From: Neptuniibacter sp.
GTDB lineage: Bacteria > Pseudomonadota > Gammaproteobacteria > Pseudomonadales > Balneatricaceae
Reading direction: 5' to 3'
DNA length: 6,128 nt
Assembly: GCA_024686055.1 (NCBI GenBank)
Contig: JAIBDV010000199.1
Span: 1-6,128, forward strand
Shown here: one piece after another, positions 1 through 5,953 of the stretch
Layout of the letters: each line of letters opens with the position of its first letter
Position numbering within the stretch: position 1 is the first letter of the stretch
Translations under genes and position numbers: made by a program
The notes under the pieces: generated by a model
What the model was told of the DNA's origin: nothing
The model's database searches: none
Seen by the model: the letters and a program-made list of their open reading frames with translations, nothing else

Positions 1-2365
1 GGCGGTAGCGAGCATCCGCCTGGGCATTCACCTGATAGGTACGACCAAACAGGTTGAAGTCGTTGACGTACAGTGACCCCAGATAAATCTGCAAGGCATC
101 GAATACTTCACTTAAGGGTACGCCCTGTACCAGCGCCTGCTCCCGGTCGACGATAATATCCATTTGTGGTACCTGGATACGGAAACTGGAGTAGAGGCCG
201 ACCAGCGCCGGGTCTTTACGGCCTTCGGCGATAATGCCCTGCAGCGCGTTAAACAGTGACTCAAACCCCAGGTTTGCACGGTCTTCCAGCTGCAATTTAA
301 AGCCGCCGGTGGTGCCCAGCCCCAGAATCGGTGGTGGTGGGAATACCGCGACAAAGGCTTCGTCGATTGTGGTGAATTTACCGTTCAGCGCACCGGCGAT
401 GGCATTGGCGTGCAGGGCCGGGTCTTTGCGGGCCTCAAAATCAGCCAGGGTGACAAATACAATGCCGCTGTTAGGGCTGTTGGTAAAGCCGTTTACTGAC
501 AGGCCAGGGAAGGCAACGGTGTGCTCGACTCCGGGGGTCTGCAGGGCGATCTGTTCCATCTCCCGGATCACCGCTTCGGTGCGGTCCAGGCTGGCGGCAT
601 CCGGCAGCTGAGCAATGGCGACCAGATACTGCTTATCCTGAGCGGGGATAAAGCCACCTGGTACCTCGTTAAACAGCTTGCCGGTCATTCCCAGCAGGCC
701 GATATACACCAGACCAACAATCGCGCCAAAACGAATCAGCCGTTTGACGCCGTTCTGGTACAGATTGGCGCTGCGCTCAAATACGGCATTAAACGGCTTG
801 AATAACCAGCGGCCGAACAATAAGTCCATTAACCGGGTCAGGCGGTCCGGTTTTGCATCATGGGATTTGAGCAGCAGCGCACACAATGCCGGTGACAGCG
901 TCAGCGAGTTGAAGGCCGAAATCAGTGTTGAGATGGTGATCGTCAGCGCAAACTGTTTATAGAACTGGCCCGACAGACCCTCGATAAAAGCGGTTGGGAT
1001 AAACACCGCGCAGAGTACCAGGGCGATGGCGATGATCGGCCCGGTGACTTCACGCATTGCCTGGCGAGTCGCCTCGACGGAAGACAGGCCACGGTGGATG
1101 TTTCGTTCCACGTTTTCGACCACCACGATGGCATCATCGACCACAATGCCGATTGCCAGTACCAGCCCGAACAATGACAGCGTGTTAATGGATACGCCAA
1201 GCCACTGCATCACCGCGAAGGTGCCGATCAGCGAAACCGGCACTGCGATCAGTGGGATGATCGAGGCGCGCCAGGTTTGCAGGAACAGAATAACGACCAG
1301 CACCACCAGTGCAATGGCCTCCAGCAGGGTACTGATCACCGCTTCAATCGACCCCCGGACAAACACGGTTGGATCGTACACAATCTCGTAAGCAACATCC
1401 TGTGGGAAGCGTGACGACAGCTCGGCCATGGTGGCCCGTACCTGATCCGACAGTTCAATGGCGTTAGAGCCTGGCCGCTGGAAGATTGGAATGGCGACGG
1501 CGGTGTTGCCATCGAGCAGCGCACGCAGGGAATAGGCGTCCGCACCGAGCTCGATCCGGGCGACGTCCTTAAGCCGGGTGATGGCACCGTTATCATCGAC
1601 CCGAATCACGATCTCACCGAACTCTTCCGGGCTGGACAACCGGCCCTGTACGTTAAGCAGCACCTGAAACTGATTTTCTCGCACTGTGGGCTGAGCCCCC
1701 AGTGAGCCCGCCGCCACCTGCCGGTTCTGTTCACGTACGGCCTGAACGACATCGTTAGCGGTCAGGCTGCGCTCAGCCAGTTCATCCGGCTGCAGCCACA
1801 GGCGCATAGCGTATTTGCCACCACCAAACATTTTTACATCGCCGACCCCTGGCAGGCGTGCCAGCGGGTCCTGTACATAGATGTCGGCGTAGTTAGACAG
1901 ATAGCTGATATCACGGCTGCCTGCAGGGGAATACAGGTGCACCACCATGGTCAGGTTGGGGGAGGCTTTTTCTGCCACAACTCCCAGTCGCTGTACTTCT
2001 TGTGGCAGGCGAGGCAGGGCACTGTTTACCCGGTTCTGTACCTGTACCTGAGCACGGTCCAGATCGGTACCCAGGGCGAAGGTGGTGGTCAGGGTCATCC
2101 GGCCATCGCTGGTGGCCTGGGAGAACATGTATAGCATGTTCTCCAGCCCGTTAAGTTCCTGCTCCAGCGGGGCGGCAACGGTCTCACCGATCACTTTCGG
2201 ATTGGCACCAGGGTAGTTAGCGGTGACCACGACGGTGGGTGGAACCACCTCAGGGTATTCGCTGACCGGTAGCTGAAATAGCGAGATACTGCCGCCGATC
2301 AGGATCAGCAGTGATAATACAGCGGCGAAGATCGGCCGTTGAATAAAAAAGTGACTGAAGTTCAT
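1..2365 (-). CDS. RND multidrug efflux permease, HAE-1 family, MexF/OqxB-like (C-terminus beyond window)
   Basis: Inner-membrane proton/drug antiporter of a tripartite efflux pump. Reading leftwards from the ATG at 2363-2365, 788 codons stay open to the window edge. The family is about 1,050 residues long, so roughly the last 260 are missing. The N-terminus MNFSHFFIQRPIFAAVLSLL is the typical RND start, with TM1 at about residues 10-30. The porter domain follows, with the conserved YPGANPKVIGETVAAPLEQE stretch near 51-70. TM2-TM6 lie at about 340-495. TM4 carries the proton-relay aspartates D410 and D411 in IVVDDAIVVVEN, equivalent to AcrB D407/D408. TM7 is at about 545-565, followed by PGGFIPAQD and the second porter half. 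NGFTNSPNSGIVF (about 625-637) and GLGTTGGFKLQLEDR (682-696) point to the MexF/OqxB branch rather than AcrB proper. The relay lysine of TM10 lies in the missing part. The start has only a weak ribosome site and sits 18 bases after the adaptor stop, so translation is probably coupled. Substrates cannot be inferred. Confidence 0.96.
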   Translation of the reverse strand, partial: MNFSHFFIQRPIFAAVLSLLILIGGSISLFQLPVSEYPEVVPPTVVVTANYPGANPKVIGETVAAPLEQELNGLENMLYMFSQATSDGRMTLTTTFALGTDLDRAQVQVQNRVNSALPRLPQEVQRLGVVAEKASPNLTMVVHLYSPAGSRDISYLSNYADIYVQDPLARLPGVGDVKMFGGGKYAMRLWLQPDELAERSLTANDVVQAVREQNRQVAAGSLGAQPTVRENQFQVLLNVQGRLSSPEEFGEIVIRVDDNGAITRLKDVARIELGADAYSLRALLDGNTAVAIPIFQRPGSNAIELSDQVRATMAELSSRFPQDVAYEIVYDPTVFVRGSIEAVISTLLEAIALVVLVVILFLQTWRASIIPLIAVPVSLIGTFAVMQWLGVSINTLSLFGLVLAIGIVVDDAIVVVENVERNIHRGLSSVEATRQAMREVTGPIIAIALVLCAVFIPTAFIEGLSGQFYKQFALTITISTLISAFNSLTLSPALCALLLKSHDAKPDRLTRLMDLLFGRWLFKPFNAVFERSANLYQNGVKRLIRFGAIVGLVYIGLLGMTGKLFNEVPGGFIPAQDKQYLVAIAQLPDAASLDRTEAVIREMEQIALQTPGVEHTVAFPGLSVNGFTNSPNSGIVFVTLADFEARKDPALHANAIAGALNGKFTTIDEAFVAVFPPPPILGLGTTGGFKLQLEDRANLGFESLFNALQGIIAEGRKDPALVGLYSSFRIQVPQMDIIVDREQALVQGVPLSEVFDALQIYLGSLYVNDFNLFGRTYQVNAQADARYR

Positions 2366-2383
2366 GGTTACTAAGTCCGATAA

Positions 2384-3547
2384 TCAGGCGGCAGGGACGT
2401 GGTGCGCTGGCTGTGCCGTGCTCAGGTCGGCGGTATTGATGTCGACTGAGCGGGGGCTGATGACCATGCCTGGGCCGACACGGGCCGGGCCATTGACGGC
2501 AATGCGGTCGCCAGCTTGCAGACCGCTGGTGATAACGCGCAGCTCACCTACCCGGTTTCCCAGGATCACCGGGCGGTATTCGAGGGTGTTTTGCGCGTTA
2601 ACGCTGAGTACAAAGCGAGTTTTCAGATCAGTGCCAATGGCGCGTTCGGGTACCAGTATGCTGGCTTGCGCCTGGTCGGCGGCGATACGAATACGGGCAA
2701 AGGCACCGGGGCGCAAACGAGCCTGCTCGGCAGCAAAGGTTGCCCGTACCCGCAGAGTGCCGGTCCGCGGGTTGACCTGGTTATCAATAAAATCCAGTAC
2801 GCCGACCTGGCTGAATGTCTCTGCGCCGGTCAGTTGCAGGTAGGCGGCAATAGCGCTGTTGGCGCGGACATTGGCAAATTTCTGGTTCCAGCTGCGCTCG
2901 TCGATATCAAAGTAGGCATGAACGTAGTCAGTGGAGACGAGTGAAGTCAGCACCGTTTCACCAGCAGCGACATTGTTACCAGCGGTAATAAAAGCACGGG
3001 ACACCCGGCCGCTGATCGGTGCGCGAATCTGGGTGAATTCAAGGTTTAGCCGGGCGGACACCAGCTGGGCGTCCACGGCAGCCAGTTCGGCGCGACGCTG
3101 GGCAGACAGAAAAGTACGTGCTTCTGCCTGTTCGGTGGAGATCGCCTTACGTGCTTTCAGGCGGTTAGCACGGTCGGCTTCTGTCTGTGCCTGGTGTAAT
3201 GCGGCCTGGGCGGCGACACGCTGGGCTTCCAGTCGGGCAACATCTGCCGCAAAGGGGCGGGCATCCAGCCGTACCAGCAGGTCTCCTTTTTTTACCTCTG
3301 AGCCTTCGGTAAATTCAATGGAATCGATCACGCCACTGACGCGGGGGCGCAGCTCGACCTGCTCTGTTGCTTCCAGCCGGGTGGTGAACTGGTTCCAGTC
3401 CATCACGTTGGCACTGATAATGGTGGCAACATCGATTGGCTGTGGGGGGGGTGCTGCCGTCGCTTTTTCTGGCGACTCCTGCTGGCAGCCGCTTAATACC
3501 AATGAGCCGAGTAGTAACACGATAAACAAAGGGGTATGTGGGCGCAT
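2384..3547 (-). CDS. RND efflux periplasmic adaptor lipoprotein (membrane fusion protein, MexE-like)
   Basis: Periplasmic adaptor of 387 residues that joins the RND permease to an outer-membrane channel. The signal peptide is of lipoprotein type: hydrophobic residues 7-19, then the lipobox LSGC with Cys21 as the predicted lipidation site. Domains run in the usual nested order. The first lipoyl half (about 66-95) includes RPRVSGVIDSIEFTEGSEVK. An Ala/Gln/Glu-rich alpha-helical hairpin (about 98-168) follows, then the second lipoyl half (about 173-203, RAPISGRVS). The beta-barrel spans about 206-295, with DFIDNQVNPRTGTLRVRATF at 252-271. The membrane-proximal domain (about 296-365) includes LVPERAIG. 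The length is normal for the family. The ATG at 3545-3547 has a good AGGAG site (3554-3558) six bases upstream. It is the first gene of the pump operon. No outer-membrane factor is visible; it could follow the permease beyond the left edge. Confidence 0.96.
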   Translation of the reverse strand: MRPHTPLFIVLLLGSLVLSGCQQESPEKATAAPPPQPIDVATIISANVMDWNQFTTRLEATEQVELRPRVSGVIDSIEFTEGSEVKKGDLLVRLDARPFAADVARLEAQRVAAQAALHQAQTEADRANRLKARKAISTEQAEARTFLSAQRRAELAAVDAQLVSARLNLEFTQIRAPISGRVSRAFITAGNNVAAGETVLTSLVSTDYVHAYFDIDERSWNQKFANVRANSAIAAYLQLTGAETFSQVGVLDFIDNQVNPRTGTLRVRATFAAEQARLRPGAFARIRIAADQAQASILVPERAIGTDLKTRFVLSVNAQNTLEYRPVILGNRVGELRVITSGLQAGDRIAVNGPARVGPGMVISPRSVDINTADLSTAQPAHHVPAA

Positions 3548-3640
3548 GGTGATCTCCTGAAAATATCGGCGCAGTGTAATGCGCGAAGAGGAGGGCGATA
3601 AGTCGGTAAAAATGCGATTCTTTGGTGCAGAAATCGATAC

Positions 3641-3669
3641 ATTGTTGTAATTGATTGGTTTCTGATCAA
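3641..3669 (-). promoter_or_regulatory. Candidate sigma70 promoter of the efflux operon
   Basis: On the minus strand, TTGATC (3664-3669) lies 17 bases before AACAAT (3641-3646). Each hexamer matches the consensus at four of six positions, so the match is modest. It would give a leader of about 85-90 bases before the adaptor ATG at 3547. The -35 hexamer lies inside the inverted repeat at 3661-3680, so a repressor bound there would block it. The call is inference from spacing and hexamers only. Confidence 0.35.
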
Positions 3670-3680
3670 CGCAGATCAGA
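3661..3680. promoter_or_regulatory. Perfect 20-bp inverted repeat, likely operator of the efflux operon
   Basis: TCTGATC and GATCAGA are exact inverted copies with a 6-base spacer (AACGCA). Size and symmetry fit a site for a dimeric regulator. The site is 114 bases upstream of the adaptor start and covers the -35 hexamer of the candidate promoter. There is no U-run on either side, so a DNA operator is likelier than a terminator. The even symmetry does not give a centred T-N11-A box, so the binder could be a TetR-type or other regulator as well as the LysR protein encoded nearby. Confidence 0.5.
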
Positions 3681-3693
3681 GAGCGGTGAAGGG

Positions 3694-3739
3694 GGGCAGA
3701 ATGGATGGCTGAATACCGCTGGCTAGCGGTGTGCTGCCC
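3694..3739. repeat. Nested inverted repeats (possible compound hairpin)
   Basis: The outer arms GGGCAG (3694-3699) and CTGCCC (3734-3739) enclose the inner arms ACCGCT (3715-3720) and AGCGGT (3725-3730), which have a 4-base loop. Both pairs are exact. The inner stem can extend by one G-U and one A-T pair. The element lies between the hpd terminator and the pump promoter. It has no U-run. It may be a secondary transcription stop behind the main terminator or have no function. Confidence 0.3.
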
Positions 3740-3746
3740 AGGCGCT

Positions 3747-3777
3747 AAAAAAGGGCGACACGCTGTGCGTGTCGCCC
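3747..3777 (-). terminator. Intrinsic terminator of hpd
   Basis: GGGCGACACGC (3753-3763) and GCGTGTCGCCC (3767-3777) form a perfect 11-bp GC-rich stem with a 3-base loop. Read leftwards, the stem is followed at once by six T residues (3747-3752), the classic rho-independent form. It begins 40 bases past the hpd stop codon. On the plus strand the stem is followed by GAACTTTTT, so weak bidirectional action is possible. It separates hpd from the efflux operon transcribed in the same direction. Confidence 0.92.
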
Positions 3778-3816
3778 GAACTTTTTCTGTGAGAGTTCTG
3801 GCCTGTGGGGCGGCTG

Positions 3817-4851
3817 TCAGATAACGCCGCGGCGTTCCTGATCACGTTCGATGGATTCGAACAGGGCCTGGAAGTTACCTTCACCAAAACCGAGGTTTTC
3901 TTTACGCTGAATCAGCTCGATAAAGATTGGCCCAAACAGGTTTTTGGTAAAGATCTGTAGCAGGTAGCCGTTGTCGTCGCCATCGACCAGTACCTGATGA
4001 TCCTGAATCCGCTGCGGGTCTTCAGTGACATTAGGCACCCGATCAAACACTTCCTGATAGTAGTTGTCGTGGATATCCAGGGTGTCGATTACAGCACGGT
4101 CGAGTTTGTCCAGCGAGGCCAGCAGATCATCACTGCGGAACGCGATGTGCTGCACACCCGGGCCGTTGTACTGGTTCAGGTATTCATCAATCTGGTTGTT
4201 GTTATCATCCTTGCCTTCGTTGATCGGAATGCAGAAGCTGCCGTCCGGTGAGCGCAGGGCATAGGAGATCAGCGCGGTTTTCTGGCCCTTGATATCGAAG
4301 TAACGCACCTCTTCAAAGCCAAATACATCCTTATAGAAATCGGCCCACTGGTGCATGGTGCCTTTAAAGACGTTGTTGGTCAGGTGGTCGATTTCGATAA
4401 AGCCCAGGTCGGGCACAATGACGGCGTCATCCAGTGCGACAAAGTCAGCGTCGTAGATAGAGCCTTTATCACCGAAGGTGTCGATCAGGTAGATCAGGCT
4501 GTCGCCAATGCCGTAAATAGCCGGGTAGGGCAGATCTTTATCGGCATCAGCGACAGCGCGGGCACCACGCTTCACCGCTTCAGCCTGGGACTGGGCAGCA
4601 TCGTCTACCCGCCAGCCCATGGAGCAGATTGCCGGGCCATGGGATTTTGCGAAACCTGCGGAGAAACCTTCACGCTCATGGTTGAGCAGGAAGTGGATGC
4701 CGTTCTGATTGTAATAGCTGATATTGCGTTCGGCGTGACGTTTGAGTTTAGAGAAGCCGAACGCCGTGAACACATCATGCATAAAATCCGTATCCGGGCT
4801 GGCAAACTCGGTGAACTCGATACCGCGCAGATTCAGTGGATTATTGCTCAT
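3817..4851 (-). CDS. hpd: 4-hydroxyphenylpyruvate dioxygenase
   Basis: Cytoplasmic non-haem Fe(II) enzyme that converts 4-hydroxyphenylpyruvate and O2 to homogentisate and CO2, the second step of tyrosine breakdown. It has 344 residues, slightly under the roughly 350-360 usual in bacteria, and shows no gap in the catalytic domain. It has the two-module vicinal-oxygen-chelate fold: N-terminal module about 8-135, catalytic module about 150-320. The iron ligands are visible: His156 (EIDHLTNNV), His235 (GPGVQHIAF) and Glu312 (FIELIQRKE). The C-terminal helix motif GFGEGNFQALFESIE (320-334) and the RRG ending are typical of true HPPD. This argues against the related hydroxymandelate synthase, though I cannot settle that residue by residue. 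The ATG at 4849-4851 follows CAGGAG by six bases. A terminator 40 bases downstream suggests a monocistronic transcript. No homogentisate dioxygenase gene is in the window, so the fate of the product is unknown. A LysR-type regulator gene is divergent. Confidence 0.97.
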   Translation of the reverse strand: MSNNPLNLRGIEFTEFASPDTDFMHDVFTAFGFSKLKRHAERNISYYNQNGIHFLLNHEREGFSAGFAKSHGPAICSMGWRVDDAAQSQAEAVKRGARAVADADKDLPYPAIYGIGDSLIYLIDTFGDKGSIYDADFVALDDAVIVPDLGFIEIDHLTNNVFKGTMHQWADFYKDVFGFEEVRYFDIKGQKTALISYALRSPDGSFCIPINEGKDDNNNQIDEYLNQYNGPGVQHIAFRSDDLLASLDKLDRAVIDTLDIHDNYYQEVFDRVPNVTEDPQRIQDHQVLVDGDDNGYLLQIFTKNLFGPIFIELIQRKENLGFGEGNFQALFESIERDQERRGVI

Positions 4852-4951
4852 GAGTCGCTCCTGACATTTATTTTTATCAATTCGGTAGACCGGCCATTAC
4901 CGCGCTTAGTCGGCGGTGTGAGTGGGTGCTCTGGCTGCGTCTGGGGGTGAT

Positions 4952-4970
4952 TCAAATATAGAAACTTTGA
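4952..4970. promoter_or_regulatory. 19-bp dyad in the hpd/LysR intergenic region, possible LysR-protein site
   Basis: TCAAA (4952-4956) and TTTGA (4966-4970) are exact inverted copies separated by nine bases. The dyad covers the candidate hpd -10 hexamer (4955-4960) and runs into the -35 of the LysR gene (4967-4972). AT-rich interrupted dyads in divergent intergenic regions are common binding sites for LysR-type proteins. A five-base arm can arise by chance, so this is suggestive only. Confidence 0.35.
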
Positions 4971-4983
4971 TGATCAGAAAAAA
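4955..4983 (-). promoter_or_regulatory. Candidate hpd promoter (weak -35)
   Basis: On the minus strand, TATATT (4955-4960, five of six consensus matches) lies 17 bases after TTTTTT (4978-4983), which is a poor -35. Such a promoter would fit an activator-dependent gene. It predicts an hpd leader of nearly 100 bases. It overlaps the oppositely directed LysR-gene promoter, so the two could not be occupied by polymerase together. Confidence 0.3.
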
Positions 4984-4995
4984 GCGGAATATTAT
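4967..4995 (+). promoter_or_regulatory. Candidate sigma70 promoter of the LysR-type gene
   Basis: TTGATG (4967-4972, four of six) and TATTAT (4990-4995, five of six) are separated by the ideal 17 bases. Transcription would begin near 5002, about 35 bases before the chosen start codon. One TGATCAG copy (4971-4977) overlaps the -35 and spacer, and a second (5004-5010) falls at or just after the start of transcription. This arrangement fits autorepression. Confidence 0.6.
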
Positions 4996-5010
4996 GCTTA
5001 TCTTGATCAG
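4971..5010 (+). repeat. Pair of TGATCAG direct repeats
   Basis: TGATCAG occurs at 4971-4977 and again at 5004-5010, a distance of 33 bases or about three helical turns, so both copies would face the same side of the DNA. The downstream bases are similar (AAA and TTT). The core TGATCA is itself palindromic. The first copy with its flank, read on the minus strand as TTTCTGATCA, is identical to 3659-3668 at the pump promoter. Spacing and placement suggest binding sites for the divergent regulator. Confidence 0.4.
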
Positions 5011-5020
5011 TTTATTTGAT
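5006..5020. promoter_or_regulatory. LysR-type T-N11-A box (ATC-N9-GAT)
   Basis: ATCA (5006-5009) and TGAT (5017-5020) form a short dyad with a 7-base spacer. Its T5007 and A5019 are spaced exactly as in the LysR-family consensus T-N11-A, and ATC-N9-GAT matches the nod-box-like form. It overlaps the second TGATCAG copy and lies just before the LysR-type coding start. The motif is short, so chance is a real alternative. Confidence 0.35.
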
Positions 5021-5026
5021 GGTGTT

Positions 5027-5031
5027 GGTGA
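5027..5031 (+). promoter_or_regulatory. Ribosome binding site that decides the LysR-type start
   Basis: GGTGA lies five bases before the ATG at 5037. The earlier in-frame starts (TTG 5016, ATG 5019) are preceded by TCAGTTTAT and similar sequence with no purine-rich site. The candidate promoter start near 5002 also leaves them little leader. The site therefore favours 5037. Confidence 0.6.
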
Positions 5032-5036
5032 CGACG

Positions 5037-5927
5037 ATGGCGGTTGATCTTGAAAGTCTGCGGGTGCTCAGTACTGTGGTGCGCGAAGGCAGTTTTGCCC
5101 GGGCGGCATTGGCGCTGAATAAGACCCAGTCGGCGGTGAGTTATCAGGTACACAAGTTAGAGCAACAGCTGGGTACGGCGGTGTTTGACCGCTCAGCCTA
5201 CCGGGCCGAGCTGACCCCGGTGGGGGAGCGGATTCTGGTGGAAGGTCAGCGGCTGCTCGATCAGGCACAGTATGTTTCCAGCCTGGTGGAGCAGTTTGCT
5301 GAGGGCTGGGAGCCGCGGCTGGAGCTGGTAGTCGATGGCATGTTGCCCAGTGCACGCTTGCTGGCCGTGCTTAAAGAGATGGCTGATTTGAATATTCCGA
5401 CCCATATCCAGCTGCGAGTGGAGTTTCTGGGAGGCGTAGGCCAGCGCTTTGAACAGGCCGGGGCTGAGCTGATGCTGACTCTGGTGCCACTCTCGGATAC
5501 CCGGTTATCTGTGCAGGCGCTGGCTGATCTTGAAACCGTATTGGTGGTTGCGCCGGAGCATCCGCTCGCACTGGCTAAAGGGGCAGAGCTGGCGGTGTTG
5601 CAACAGCATGTTGAGCTGACCGTGCATGATTCCAGCTACAGTAAAGCCCATGGCGGCACCCAGACCTTTGGCGGGGAGCGGGTATTCTACCTCAGTGATT
5701 TCAGGGCCAAGAAAGAAGCACTAATGATGGCGCTGGGTTACGGCTGGATGCCTCTGGACCAGGTGGAAAGCGAGCTGCAGGCAGGCACGCTGGTGGAACT
5801 GGACTATCTGGGAGGGTCTCGCCATCGTTACACCCCGATGCTGGTACGACGGCTCGATCAGCCCGTGGGGCGGGCCGGGCAGTTACTCAGTGAGAAATTG
5901 CAGCAACAGTTTGGGCTGAATTCATAG
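5037..5927 (+). CDS. LysR-type transcriptional regulator, divergent from hpd
   Basis: DNA-binding regulator of 296 residues, a normal length for the family. The N-terminal winged helix-turn-helix covers about residues 4-63. LESLRVLSTVVREGSFARAA leads into the recognition helix, NKTQSAVSYQVHKLEQQLG (28-46), followed by VFDRSAYRAELTPVGERIL. A linker helix follows, and the periplasmic-binding-protein-like effector domain occupies about 90-290. It ends in GYGWMPLDQVESELQAGTLV, typical of the subgroup with KTQSAVSYQ and YRAELTP. The start at 5037 puts the protein beginning at MAVDLESL, the usual LysR start distance. In-frame starts at 5016 (TTG) and 5019 (ATG) would add seven or six residues without a ribosome site. 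Position and shared intergenic region make hpd its likely target, with autoregulation probable. The effector is unknown; 4-hydroxyphenylpyruvate, tyrosine or homogentisate would be natural candidates. It should not be called MexT: it is not beside the pump genes and I see no MexT-type site. Confidence 0.94.
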   Translation: MAVDLESLRVLSTVVREGSFARAALALNKTQSAVSYQVHKLEQQLGTAVFDRSAYRAELTPVGERILVEGQRLLDQAQYVSSLVEQFAEGWEPRLELVVDGMLPSARLLAVLKEMADLNIPTHIQLRVEFLGGVGQRFEQAGAELMLTLVPLSDTRLSVQALADLETVLVVAPEHPLALAKGAELAVLQQHVELTVHDSSYSKAHGGTQTFGGERVFYLSDFRAKKEALMMALGYGWMPLDQVESELQAGTLVELDYLGGSRHRYTPMLVRRLDQPVGRAGQLLSEKLQQQFGLNS

Positions 5928-5941
5928 CCTGAGCTGTTGCT
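5902..5941. terminator. Possible hairpin across the convergent gene ends
   Basis: AGCAACAG (5902-5909) and CTGTTGCT (5934-5941) are exact 8-base inverted copies, with an inner GGCT/AGCC pair (5914-5917 and 5926-5929). The structure spans the LysR-type stop codon and the short gap to the converging gene. There is no clear U-run on either strand, so a shared terminator is only possible. Confidence 0.3.
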
Positions 5942-5953
5942 ACAATCGGTGTG

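Noticed and set aside
234..1391. Plus-strand and second minus-frame open frames inside the permease region
   Set aside because: The permease frame is continuous across the region with family motifs throughout, so these are shadows of it.
2364..2843. Plus-strand open frames of up to 209 codons opposite the adaptor (2364-2843, 2516-2944, 2931-3560)
   Set aside because: They are antisense to a well-supported adaptor gene, rich in Arg/Ser/Ala as expected of shadows, and resemble no known protein.
3569..3584. GCGCA/TGCGC 5-bp inverted repeat in the efflux operon leader
   Set aside because: The arms are too short to separate from chance in GC-rich sequence, and no T-run follows.
3480..3642. Possible leader peptide (minus, ATG 3640-3642) ahead of the adaptor
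   Set aside because: It runs out of frame into the adaptor gene, has no ribosome site, and shows no attenuator-like hairpin with a U-run before 3547.
3817..4851. Hydroxymandelate synthase instead of HPPD
   Set aside because: The C-terminal GFGEGNFQALFESIE helix, typical of HPPD, and the absence of glycopeptide-type biosynthetic neighbours favour HPPD.
4880..4920. Short GC-rich inverted repeats (CGGTA/TACCG, ACCGC/GCGGT) in the hpd leader
   Set aside because: Five-base arms only and mutually exclusive pairings; no known riboswitch pattern is visible.
4351..4950. Plus-strand open frame of 199 codons opposite hpd
   Set aside because: It is antisense to hpd, whose iron ligands and C-terminal motif are intact; the product has no recognisable domain.
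5016..5036. Longer N-terminus for the LysR-type protein from TTG 5016 or ATG 5019
   Set aside because: No ribosome site precedes these starts, GGTGA is placed for 5037, and the family normally begins a few residues before the DLESL segment.
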